Source: Rhyzopertha dominica (Eukaryota; Arthropoda; Insecta; Coleoptera; Bostrichidae). Taken from it: 64,000 nucleotides of DNA. Numbering within the stretch: position 1 is the first letter of the stretch; every line of letters begins with the position of its first letter. The translations under genes and the position numbers were made by a program. The notes beneath the pieces were generated by a model. That model ran no database searches. It was given only the letters and a program-made list of their open reading frames with translations, and was not told the DNA's origin. Positions 1-9,764 of this stretch are shown piece by piece. The stretch spans positions 33,752,257 through 33,816,256 of the forward strand of contig QCXZ01000003.1 in NCBI GenBank assembly GCA_025024175.1, written 5' to 3'.

Positions 1-299
1 CCATTTATGTGCTTGAGTGCGGTCTTTGCTGGGCCGAATCTAGTAGGTAAACACGAACACGACACTCCTACTGGACGCGGGGCCTAAAGGAGGCAACCTT
101 AAATTAATTACCTCAAGCAATGACATCCATAATCCAAACAAATGCAGTACACCAAACAGCCAGGATTTATCACGTAATTCCAAATGACATTCGTAATCTA
201 CCAGTAATAAAATTTCACAAATGCCTAAAAAGTCATCTGCACAAGTTTTGTTTCTATTCTTTAGAGGATTATTTTTAATGTGTCATTTTAACATGTTTA
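1..299. other. Unassigned sequence
   Basis: I see no convincing coding frame, RNA gene or repeat here. It lies directly upstream of the R1-like retrotransposon remnant and could be its unrecognisable 5' part. Confidence 0.4.
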
Positions 300-1480
300 T
301 TTAATATAATCATATGTGTGCATTGTTCTAATCAGAGAAGGCCTGCGGAATTATAGCTGAGATCAATGCCTGGTGCAGCGAGAGCAAGATGGGGGATAGC
401 CATAGGAAAAACGCTGATCCCTCATAAGGAGCCCAACTTTAAAATTGAAAATGAATTAATTAGGAGTTCTGTTACTGGATACCTTGAGATTGCTATGGAT
501 GAGAAAATGAACTTTCTCAGCCACATATCGGTGACAGTGGCAAACCGATGCGTCTGATGCATAAAATAGCCGGTATGTCCAAACGAGACCATAGAATGCC
601 GTTGGCGACGATGAGAATTTACTTGAATATTGGCGTCAGTTGCGGTGGAGCCAGTGGCTGGGCGCATCGACTATTGCTAACCAAACCCATGGCAGTGATA
701 CGGAGAATGCAGAGGGGTGCTCATCCGATTGTCTGGAGCCTTCTCGACCACGTCGTATGAGGCCCTAGCAGTCATTATGGATGTACTCCCTCTGAATTTT
801 GAAATCAGATGATTTGGCTGAGGAAAAACGAGCGGGATAAGGTGCAGAGTGTTCTGGGTGGTGTCCAAGCAGAGAGGAAAGGCGAGATATCAAATGCTAT
901 AAGAAGAATGGGACAGAGAGAGGCGGCAGGGAGAGAAGGACGGGAGAGTAAGGTCCTGTTTCCCAGCCGTCACACACAGAAAGAATATGGACTAACTACT
1001 TGGAGCCCTCGCAAGGTCTCGTTCACTTTCTGAGTAAACACGAGCCGTATCCTGAAAGTCTGCATCGTTTTGGGCAAAGGGAGAACGCACTGTGCGAATG
1101 CGGGGAACGTGGAACCTCCGAGCACATGATATACCTGTGTCGTTTGGCAAACAGAGACGTTGATGCTGCGGCAAGAACTAGAAAGTGCTGACACGGCAGA
1201 TACTCCGCAACCCGGAAAAGGCGAAACTGCTCGGAAGAGTGGCGGACATGGTATCCAGAACAGAGCAAGATAAATATAACAACATATGGGGCAGATAGGA
1301 AGAAGGAAACGTTCTGGAAAGGATGAGTACTGGCAGCCAGTACCATCCCCAGAACATGAGAAAGACAATACCGGCGAGGTGGTGTCCGGGACCAGAGGCT
1401 GCTATTGACAACCATAGTCTGTCTTCAGGAACCTACGGAGACTACCGGAAATGACAAATTTAGTTTTAGTGAAGTGTGCA
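300..1480 (+). pseudogene. Decayed R1-clade-like non-LTR retrotransposon (RT 3' part and C-terminal domain)
   Basis: Fragments of one retrotransposon polyprotein can be read in shifting frames. Near 430-560 is the post-RT pattern 'GYLEIAMD...NFLSHI', which resembles the YLGV-D--L-F--H stretch of R1/jockey-type elements. Near 550-760 follow 'RLMHKIAGMSKRD' and 'GWAHRLL', as in the R1-type thumb region. Near 1000-1190 a C-terminal block holds 'LHRFGQRENALCECGERG' followed by 'SEHMIYLC', the CCHC-like zinc motif at the end of these polyproteins. Several stops and frameshifts make it non-functional. R1-clade is my best guess; another non-LTR clade with the same C-terminal motif is possible. No endonuclease or catalytic FADD block is recognisable, so it is 5'-truncated. 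Confidence 0.7.
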
Positions 1481-1945
1481 AGTGTAGTTTGGCCGATTAG
1501 TTTTTAGCTTCTAGTGGAATAGGTCTTTACTAACTAATACAAAACGTGAGAAATGCATGTCGGGCAAAGGGGGAAAGTGCGCAGAATACTAACAGAACAG
1601 AAAAGAAAAAAAAGCACTTAGTAATAACAAAGGGGATAAGCATAGGGTGCCTTGCAAATAACAACATCTGCGCCAGCTCCCCGAGGTTAGGGACAGAAAC
1701 GAAGCCCCGCTCCCGTCCTTGTGGCGAAATAAAAATCCTGGGCACGGATAACAGCGCGCGAGGCACCACATATAATCGTAGCAAAACATGACCTCTTTTT
1801 AAACATTTAGGCAGCAGGTCAAAGGAGGTTAAAGAAAAATGAAAAAAATGTTCTAATCATGCATGGTTGTAATGTTTGACTTGTTTCACGCCTCTGTGCA
1901 TATATTGAAATAAATGGCTATTATCATTATTATTATAATTTTCAT
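1481..1945 (+). repeat. 3' UTR and tail of the R1-like element
   Basis: This non-coding stretch follows the C-terminal zinc motif and ends in an A/T triplet tail (1918-1940, ATT/TAT repeats) after 'AATAAATGG'. Such simple-sequence tails are usual 3' ends of insect non-LTR elements. The assignment is inference from position and tail. Confidence 0.45.
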
Positions 1946-2289
1946 ACTTTTTAAATTTTATTTCTCTTGTGTTGCGTCATGGACATGTTCTTGTTTAACG
2001 TCACCCCCGCGTATTGAATGTGTTCAGATGTAGAAATCTGCCACTTACCACACAAGAAACTGAATTCTTTGAGGCTATATTGTCCCTTTAATATTACTGC
2101 CTCGGTCTTATTCTGAACCAACACCACCTGCATATTATTCATACTCATCCAGCGTAAAACTGCTTATTAAATCATTTACAAGGTATTCTATACTTGTTTT
2201 GTTTTTTCAGTACCGAATGACTATTGCCAAATCACCAGCATATCCAAACAAGCAACGTCCCGTCCAGTACGCAATCATCAAAACCGAGT
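1946..2289. other. Unassigned AT-rich spacer
   Basis: Between the retroelement tail and the first satellite block I see no gene or repeat that I can name. Short frames exist on both strands but lack any recognisable domain. Confidence 0.35.
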
Positions 2290-2690
2290 CGTAAAACACG
2301 TTCCACAATGCCAATTTGTTGGATTGATGGGCAAGTGTATCATTTATTTATTTTTGGTTGGTCCAGACCAGTGCAGACAACTGGCGGTGTCAAATCTACC
2401 AAACATTAAGGGACTCCGAATTATGTTAATCAATTGTAAGTATAACTAACAAATTTAAGTGCAGAGGAAGGTGGATACGCGTGTATTGTAGCCTTATATA
2501 GGGGATCATTGTGATTCGACAATGCAAGGTCTGCCGGACAGAGGAGATACAGAGTTATATTACTAAGTGTTGAACATATCTGTTGAATTGACCAAGTGTG
2601 GTAAGTATATCTAACAAATTCAAGTGCAGAGGAAGGTGGATATGCCTGTATTTCTTCCTCGTATAGGCGATGAGCGCATGCCGCTTTGCA
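2290..2690. repeat. Diverged ~300-bp satellite, block 1
   Basis: This block shares a long ordered set of words with 4290-4690 and 9765-10800: 'CAGACAACTGGCGGTG', 'AAGTATATCTAACAAATTC', 'CAAGTGCAGAGGAAGGTGG' and 'GATTCGACAATGCAAG'. The word 'GCAGAGGAAGGTGGAT' occurs twice within the block, near 2460 and 2627. This supports a tandem arrangement, although the full unit elsewhere appears to be near 300 bp. Copies are strongly diverged, so the array is old. Confidence 0.65.
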
Positions 2691-2865
2691 TCGCCTCACA
2701 CATTTCTGGTGGGTAATCCTAACCTACAGCCTTTTGTTAAAAGACCGTTTAATCCACAGGAATCGTATAATAAATAAGATTTCTGTGGTTTAATCACAGA
2801 AAATGGATACAGTGATATATTTTGGGTTACAAAGCATAAAATTTGATCATCGTACTGACGGGATA

Positions 2866-3258
2866 TGGAACGCCGTTTTACTCTTTATGTGGAAATATAA
2901 AGTATCACAGAAATAAACTATCCTGTTAAATACGAAATATAAGTAATGTTTCTAAAGAAATATTAGAATTAAAATTATTGTTGTACAAATTGCGCGGTGT
3001 ATTTTAGATACTTGCACATTTCTGTGCTTGTTTCATTGATATATCGTGACATAAACTGTATAAAAATACATTCTATATTTAAAATAACCTTTAAATTTAA
3101 CGAGTATCCGTTTTATTCACAACATTTTTAGGTTTGTTGAATTTTTGTCTTAGTTATATTTTTGTTTAGAAACATTACTTATATTTCGTATTTAACAGGA
3201 TAGTTTATTTCTGTGATACTTTATAATATTTCCAAATAAAGAGTAAAACGGCGTTCCA
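2866..3258. mobile_element. MITE with ~95-bp terminal inverted repeats and TA target duplication
   Basis: The left arm 2866-2959 and right arm 3165-3258 are near-perfect reverse complements, both reading inward from 'TGGAACGCCGTTTTACTC'. The element is flanked on both sides by the dinucleotide TA (2864-2865 and 3259-3260), the duplication typical of Tc1/mariner-type transposition. It is 393 bp with no coding capacity, so a non-autonomous element. High arm identity suggests a fairly recent insertion. Confidence 0.85.
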
Positions 3259-3308
3259 TAACGGGACGTATAAAAATACTAAACAGCAATATTAGTAATT
3301 ATACAGAA

Positions 3309-3603
3309 TTTTTTATGAACATGTAGGATATTTTTATTGGGTTTACAGGCATATGAAGAAATGAAAAAGTGTTGCCAGCCTTGACCGAGATTTGAACTCA
3401 GGCCTTTTGAACACTAGTCAAAAGTTCTACCCACTGAGCTACCAAGGCCTTATTCAGAATCGAGGTCAAAGTGGCATATATTCATCAAGTTTGACTAGTG
3501 TTCAAAAGGCCCGAGTTCAAATCTCGGTCAAGGCTGGCAACACTTTTCCATTTCTTCATATGCCTGTAAACCCATTAAAAATATCATACATGTTCATAAA
3601 AAA
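3309..3603. repeat. Fold-back element containing a tRNA-like sequence
   Basis: Arms of about 113 bp (3309-3422 and 3490-3603) are reverse complements around a 67-bp loop. The shared arm reads outward through 'GCATATGAAGAAATG', 'GTGTTGCCAGCCTTGACC' and 'ACTAGTCAAA' on the left. A tRNA-like sequence lies inside the left arm and loop on the minus strand. The right arm carries only its 3' two-thirds on the plus strand. This looks like two tRNA-derived units fused head to head, or an inverted duplication of one. Confidence 0.75.
3377..3448 (-). tRNA. tRNA-like sequence, anticodon AGU (tRNA-derived SINE head or decayed tRNA)
   Basis: Read on the minus strand, 72 nt fold as a cloverleaf. The acceptor GCCTTGG pairs with TCAAGGC. 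The D-arm contains TAGCTCAGTGGGTAG, a good box A, with one stem mismatch. The anticodon stem TTTGA/TCAAA has the seven-base loop CTAGTGT, giving anticodon AGT (Thr-like). The T-arm CTGAG/CTCGG has loop TTCAAAT (box B). Downstream on the same strand a TTTTT run could stop Pol III. Its position in a fold-back element argues for a tRNA-derived repeat rather than a working tRNA-Thr. I have not compared it with known tRNA genes. Confidence 0.55.
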
Positions 3604-3761
3604 CTCAATTCAGGCAGTAATTAACTTTCACATTATACAGAATACCGTACCTTCGTCAAATAAAGTGAAATTTTGTACACTACTAGCACGCAGTCTTCTC
3701 GAACATAAATATCCGTTTCTTGGGGTCGCATCTTATTTTCGAAATGTAAGGGTTTAAGTAT

Positions 3762-4128
3762 CTATAGTTGGATCACCCAAGAGATGGAATAATAAATACG
3801 CGTGATCTTTACGTGATTTTTAAACGCAACTCTCCTATTGGTTCTTCGCAACCAAGGGAGATCTGCTTTAACCCTGTTTCATACTAGCCAACCTTACCGA
3901 TCGACCCGAAATTCGGGCATTCGTATTTCATCTCATTCGGTTTGCCTCTGTGCTTTGGATTTTTTTGTATATTGCCATATGGCATCTTTGAGTAAACTTT
4001 TTTGTTGCAAATTCCAAACCTGAACGTTTGCTAAGTCCAGAAAAACTGAGGTTATGTTGCCTCAGAAAAAGTAAATGTTAAAATTTGTTGTGCGTGATCA
4101 CTTCATCTGTTGGGTGATCCTACTATAG
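3762..4128. mobile_element. MITE with ~25-bp terminal inverted repeats
   Basis: The outer ends read 'CTATAGTTGGATCACCCAA' on the left (from 3762) and its near reverse complement 'TTGGGTGATCCTACTATAG' on the right (to 4128). A further inner pair, 'GATGG' and 'GTGATC', extends the similarity. There is no coding frame. I cannot define the target duplication. It is one of three short elements packed between satellite blocks 1 and 2. Confidence 0.6.
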
Positions 4129-4289
4129 TTTTTTAATTTCCAATTATTTTATACACACTGTGTTTCTCCCTGTAGGTACTGCATAGTGTCGCATGCTTCT
4201 TTAATGGTTTTTCTACGTTCGGTCGTGCTACGCGAGTGTTTTCAAACGACGCAAAAAACATGGCCTAAACACGAAAATCTGTTTTCGTT

Positions 4290-4690
4290 GTTGTCTAAAC
4301 CAACACTGGCAACTGGTAGTGCCAAATCTACCGGGCATCAAAGGGTTCCAAATCGCATGGAGCAATTGTATCACCTAGTGGTAAGTAGGTATATCTAACA
4401 AATCAACTACAGAGGAAGGTGGGTGTGCGTGTATTACCGCCTCATTGTGATTTGACAATGCAAGATCTGTCGGGAAAAAGGTGATACTGTTACATTAACA
4501 AAGCTTTTATTGATGTTAGATGGTTTACGTAATGGTTGATTTACCTTTCGAAGTGAAGTGCTGAGGGCATGTATTGTTTTGTCTAGGTCAACACTGACAA
4601 CTGACAGTAACAAAGCCACCACGCATTAAGAGATTCCAAAATTGCTTTGAAAAATTGTATCAACTAATAAGTATATCTAACAAATTCAAG
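4290..4690. repeat. Diverged ~300-bp satellite, block 2
   Basis: This is the same repeat as blocks 1 and 3. It runs through 'GGCAACTGGTAGTGCCAAATC', 'GTAAGTAGGTATATCTAAC', 'ACAGAGGAAGGTGGG', 'GATTTGACAATGCAAGATC' and 'TTACATTAACAAAG', and then repeats the 'CTGACAACTGAC...CATTAAGAGATTCC' part near 4590. The distance between equivalent words gives a unit near 300 bp. The repeat breaks off after 'ACAAATTCAAG' at about 4690, where the Ty3/gypsy element starts. It resumes at about 9765, so that element is inserted in the array. Confidence 0.65.
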
Positions 4691-4697
4691 TTGACAG

Positions 4698-5594
4698 TGT
4701 AGCAACCAGGTAGCTTTGGCTTATCAAAATCTATATTATAACAATCACATTGCCTGACAGTTGTTAAACTGAAAAAAAGTAAAAAAAATCTTAGAAACGA
4801 ATAACAAAATAAAACAGCCAGTGTTATCTTAAAACTTACCTTATCTTAAGTCTCTGAAGACTTACTATCTGAAGGCCTGCGGTCATATCAACAGTAAGAG
4901 CTATCTTTAGAAAGAAATTCCGGCGTCCCGGAAAAATATAAATTAACTATAAGTCAATAACAGAACGCTCTAACAGAGGTGAGTGTTTTTGTAGCATACT
5001 AACTGTTTTCTAATATGCTAATATACCTTAGGGTTCTTTATTACACTCTGGTTCTTTAGACACTGGTTCTTTCTACCTTGTGTATGGTACCGCTACCTAT
5101 CCTGAAACCCACGGACCATTACTAGAACCGTACCTTTCGCAAAGGTCCAAAGAAGACAAAGGTCTTGAATCAGAAAGAAGCACGTACGCTGATAGGGACC
5201 GCATAACCCGAAGCATTGCTTAAGACAAGGCCAGATTTTCAATTTACCTTATTTATATTTAACTCAAAATTGAAAGTGTGTAGACTTCCTTAACTCACAA
5301 ATAATAATAATATTACTTGTAAACGTAGTAGTTAGTACTACTGCGGGACTCCAAATTTATCTTTCGCCTATATTTGTCAAAATTTGTCATAATCTGTCAA
5401 ACCTAATCTTGTTTAATAATTATTCGTTATTATGGTTATATATCGTTTTATTTCAAAATTCGACTTCGGAGTTAATCGTTAGAGTCCCTTTGTTAAACTG
5501 CGTGGCGCCCAGGTGCTCCAACGCTTAACCCACGACCCAAGCTGCCGGCGAAGAACTGCCCTACGTTTTAACCAGAGCAAAAGCGGTTATAAAG
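4698..5594 (+). repeat. Putative 5' LTR of the Ty3/gypsy element
   Basis: The left border is inferred from the point where the satellite breaks off and a TGT-starting sequence begins. The right border is inferred from the primer-binding site at 5595. A second copy was not found downstream, so LTR identity rests on position only and the exact ends are uncertain. Confidence 0.4.
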
Positions 5595-5612
5595 TAGCGC
5601 CCAACGTGGGGC
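5595..5612 (+). other. Primer-binding site, tRNA-Lys type
   Basis: The sequence TAGCGCCCAACGTGGGGC closely matches the complement of the 3' end of insect tRNA-Lys(CTT), with TAG in place of TGG. This is where a reverse transcription primer would bind next to the 5' LTR. The tRNA match is from memory of the family and was not searched. Confidence 0.6.
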
Positions 5613-5778
5613 TTCGAAAATCAACACATATTGTCTTAGGTATTTAATCTGTATTGCTAAGCCAAGCTCTTTATCTTTGGTATTTTTGACTATTGTAACT
5701 ATTGTACGTGCTTCACTTTCGTTTACGCAGTTGGTTCGTTGTCCCGTGTGGTCTCAGCGTATAATTTTTATCTTTGAA

Positions 5779-6975
5779 ATGGATTCACAAAAAAAAATTT
5801 ATCTTCTCGCTGACGAATAGAATTACGAATTAAGAATAAGGGTCACAGGTAGAGATCTTACACAACGTCGTAAGATATTAGCGCGAGCTCTGGATAAAAA
5901 AAGGCCGCGATTTACAATTTGTTGATCCTAAGTATAACTATGAGACAATGTATAGAGCGTGGTATTCAATCACTTAGACAGCTGATAGTGGAGTTCGATG
6001 GTCCAGAAAACGATTCTGCGTTTAAGAGAATTAAAACACGGTTGCTTCACCTATCCTTACGCATACAACGAATACCTGAAGATAACCCGGTACCTGTGCA
6101 GACATATAAAAATGAGTCATACGCCAATTTTTTGGAGCTAGAAGCCGATCTCTACCTCTCTCTACTCTAACTTCAGAGGAAGTTAACGCAACTCAATCTT
6201 TACCATCAGTAGTAACGGGTCCTAGCTCTCACGTTTCTCTTAATTTAAGGTCAGTTCCGGTGTTATAAGTGGGGTGTTCATTTCGATGGTGAACAAAAAG
6301 GCGCTAGTTTAAATTCGTTCTTGCAGCGTGTTGAGGAATTATCGAAAACCCGTCGTATTAGTAAGCAAGAACTCTTCGCGTCGGTAAAGCTGTAATTTGG
6401 TTTAGTTCTGTTAAATCCACGATAAATGATTGGGATTCCTTAGTTAAATTGCTTAGGCATGAGTTTCTGCCAACTGATTATGACGACCAGCTTTGGGAAC
6501 AGATTAAGTAGGCGTCAAGGAAAGAACGAAAATATTTCTATTTATATTGCAATGATGGAAACACTCTTTAGCCGACTTAGTAGACCAACGTGCGAAACTA
6601 CCAAAATTAAGTATATTAGATCTAACTTGCTACCTCATTATTTCACTCAGTTAATTTTGCACGATATATATATCTTCGATAAGTGAATTGCTAAAATTAG
6701 GTAAAAGATTAGAGNCCACATTTACGGAAGAATCAAGGCAAAGGATTGCTGTTGGTACGCTGGAACCTTAATTAGCATATGTCGCGGAAACCTCTCGAGA
6801 AGAGAAACNGACCCATTCNTCAATACCTANGAATCCTCCAAGTAAATATATTCCAAATAGTAAGTCAGGATTGATACAGCGGGGTGCGTTCTGGGCCAGT
6901 AACTAATTCTACCGCTGTGAAATGTTGGAATTGTGGACTGTCTGATCGCGCGTACTACTCATGTTTAGCTAAAAA
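5779..6975 (+). pseudogene. Broken gag of the Ty3/gypsy element
   Basis: An ATG at 5779 opens a short frame that stops after about 13 codons. The gag reading then continues in other frames. Capsid-like text is visible near 6270-6520, with 'HFDG', 'LNSFLQRVEEL' and 'WDSLVKLLRHEFLP', which are typical of retrotransposon gag. A zinc knuckle near 6920 reads 'CWNCGLSDRAYYSC': the CCHC spacing is kept but the His is replaced by Tyr. Ns occur near 6715-6830. From this knuckle the sequence goes almost directly to RT, so protease has been deleted. Confidence 0.65.
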
Positions 6976-9208
6976 GAATAAATTTCCCTTACCATTTGTC
7001 GATCGTATTTTGAACATTCTGCGTGATGCTCGTTATATATCATCTATCGATCTTAGGAGTGCCTTTTGGCAAATTCCTCTAGAACAATCATCGAAAGAAA
7101 AAACTGCATTTGCTGTCTAGGGAAGAGGTCTTTTTCATTTTACTGTATTACCTACCTTTCGGCCTCGGCTACTCTGCACAGGTTCAGCAGCGTCTTATGG
7201 ACACTGTCTTTGGTCCAGAACTTGAACCAAAGATTTTCGTATACCTCGATGATATAATTGTTAATCCTCCATATTTGAGGAACATATTCACTTGCTTCAG
7301 GAAGTAGCTAAGCGTCTTGACAAGGCCAATTTAACTGTGAACCTACAAAAATGTAATTTCTTTCGGCGTTCTCTAAAGTACCTAGGGTTTGTCATTGATG
7401 AAGTGGGTAAGGACAGATCCAGAAAATATTACGGCTATGATTAATTTTCCTCAGCCAAATACCACAACAGAAATTAAACGTTTCGTTGGAATGTGCTCCT
7501 GGTACAGGCGTTTTATTCAGCAATTTTCTTTTATGTCTCCTATTAATGATCTGTTGAAAGGCATAAAGAAAGGCCAAGGTATTAGGTGGAATCAAAAGGC
7601 TGAAGAAGCATTCTGTAAGATTAGGCAGTGCTTAGTTGCTGCTCCCGTACTTTGCAGTCCTGATTTCACTAAAAAATATGTTATCCAATCTGACGCATCA
7701 GATACTGGTCTAGGTTGCGTGTTGTGTAAAGAACAGGATAGGGAAGAGTCATTGCATTTGCTAGTCGAGGTCTCTCCAAGACCGAGCGACGTTACAGTGT
7801 ATCTGAGAGGGAGTGCTTGGCGGTTATTCTTGCGGTAGAGAAATTTAGGCCTTACATTGAAGGGTCACGATTTGCTGTTATCACTGACCACTATTCCTTA
7901 TTATGGTTAAATCGTATGAAGGATCCTGCCGGTAAGCTAGCGAGATGAAGTGTTAAGTTACAGCAGTTTGACTTTGATTTGCAACATCGAAAGGGGAAAT
8001 TCAACGTAGTTGCCAGACGCTTGGTCTCGGAGTCATGTACCTCAAGTTAATTCTATTACAGATTGTGCTCCTCTGGTACTCCAACTTACTACAAATGATC
8101 ACTTTTATCGAACAATGCATTAAAAGATCAGCAAAGATCCAGTGGCGTACGTACCCTGAGTGGTTGGTTAAAGATGGTTATGTCTTCAAACATCTACAAA
8201 GTAAGCTTCCTCTGTCAAATAACGTTTCAGAATGGAAATATTTAGTCCCCAAAGATCAACGTCTTGCCATCATGAAGGTCTGTCATAATGAACCTCCTGT
8301 TACAAGTAGAGCTGCTTTTATGGGGAAACAACCAAAAGTTTCCTTCCCTTGGCAAGTAATATCTATCGATATTATTGGTCCTCTACCTCGGTCTTCTAAG
8401 GGTTTCTCGTATATCTTTGTCGTAAATGATGTGATCTCTAAGTATACTCTTTTATACCCTATGCGTAAAGCTAATGCCTCTACTATAACACGTTTTTTTG
8501 GAAAACGATGTCTTCTTACTATATGGAGTCCCTCAATACGTTATATCCGATAACGGAACCCCTTTTGTTAGTACACATCTTAAGAATCTTTGCAACCATT
8601 ACAAAGTTAGTAAGATCCTCTACACAGCGCTTTACCATCCACAGGCTAATCCCGTAGAAAGGTATAATCGCGTCACAGGTACGGCTATTAGGAGCTATGT
8701 TAAAGATAACCATAGGAATTGGGACACAAATTCATAAAATCGTCTATGCTATCAGAACTGCAGTTAGTGAGGTTACAGGCTACAGTCCAGCTTTTCTTAA
8801 TTTTGCTCGCGAAGTTTCATGTACCGGAGAATTCTATAAAAATATGTTGGACCTTGATGATCAGCAAATAGACGTAGGAGATGGTAAGGCTTATGCCCAT
8901 AACTTAGAAAGTAATGCGTACAGTGTTTGAGGATGTTAGATGCAGGTTGCACGATGCCTATTTGCAGAACTCCAGAGCGTACAATCTGCGGAAAAGATGT
9001 GGAATATTTTGTTGGTGGCAAGGTATGGAGAAAATCAAGTCTTGCCAAATGCCGGTCAGTATTTTTCAGCAAAGTTGGCACCGCGCTATATACCGTGTAA
9101 AGATAAAAAAGAAGTACTCTAAACTAGTGTACGGACTAGAGAATGAGGATGGTAGCGATGCTGGTCATTGGCATATAAAGGACCTAAAACCTTTTAATTC
9201 ATTTGTAT
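6976..9208 (+). pseudogene. Broken pol of the Ty3/gypsy element (RT, RNase H, integrase)
   Basis: RT starts in the middle, at 'FPLPFVDRIL...SSIDLRSAFWQIPL' (6985-7080). It continues in another frame to 'VYLDDIIV' (7240-7260), the YxDD catalytic box. RNase H follows with 'QSDASDTGLGCVL' (7685-7725) and 'TDHYSLLWL' (7885-7910). Integrase is visible as 'WQVISIDIIGPLP' (8350-8390, first catalytic Asp), 'VISDNGTPF' (8545-8570, second Asp) and 'HPQANPVERYNR' (8635-8670, Glu). The HHCC zinc finger is cut: sequence jumps from 'NEPPVTSRAAF' straight to the core domain near 8320. There are at least four frame changes and an in-frame stop near 7950. The C-terminal tail ends at 9208. Confidence 0.75.
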
Positions 9209-9388
9209 AGTATAGCCTAACGTACTTATGATAGTAAATGTTTACTAAGAATAGTTAAATACATCTACATAATCATAGGAAATAGTTAAGTGGGATAATT
9301 GATAGCGATAGATTTTGTTAGGAATATCTACTAGTAAAATAGTTCTAATCGCGATTAAAGTAGGTTAGTAAATAGCTGAAACTGGCCA

Positions 9389-9627
9389 GTAACGTAATTT
9401 AGAATAGTGAGTTTCAACCCGTTTGTGTTCTTACTAGGTATCTAATATAACAGTAGTGTAAGTTAGAATAGTGGGTTCCAACCTGTTTGTATTCTTACTA
9501 TCTTATAACAGTAGCATAATTTGGAATAGTGGGTTCGCACTTATTTATTTTCTTACTACCTAATATACCACTAGAATGGTATAGGATAGTAGCTTCTCTG
9601 CGTGTTTATTTTCTTGTTATAAAATGC
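9389..9627. repeat. Four ~60-bp tandem repeats in the 3' UTR
   Basis: Each unit contains 'GAATAGTGGGTT' followed by 'TTTGTNTTCTTACTA' and 'TAATATAACAGTA' or close variants. Unit starts are near 9394, 9454, 9513 and 9572. They lie after the integrase stop and before the resumed satellite, so they belong to the 3' UTR of the decayed element. Confidence 0.7.
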
Positions 9628-9764
9628 TTGTTGCATAATTATTTCGATCTTACTCAGAGATTCAATTTACCTCGGGGTTTTAGTTACAGATTTGTGAAAC
9701 AATTAATGTTATATACAGCCGGTTGTTTACTTAAAAAAATTCTTTCTTTGAAAGCCTTTTTTTC

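Larger units (their letters stand above)
4698..9763 (+). mobile_element. Decayed Ty3/gypsy LTR retrotransposon
   Basis: The element runs from a putative 5' LTR through a primer-binding site, a broken gag and a broken pol to a repeat-rich 3' UTR. It sits inside the ~300-bp satellite, which stops on its left and resumes on its right. I find no second LTR copy before the satellite resumes, so the 3' LTR seems lost. Protease and the N-terminal part of RT are missing between the gag zinc knuckle and RT, and the integrase HHCC finger is partly deleted. Frameshifts and stops occur throughout, so it is non-functional. Confidence 0.75.

Noticed and set aside
3392..3757. 121-codon plus-strand frame
   Set aside because: It reads through the antisense of the tRNA-like sequence and the fold-back arms, so it is a chance frame.
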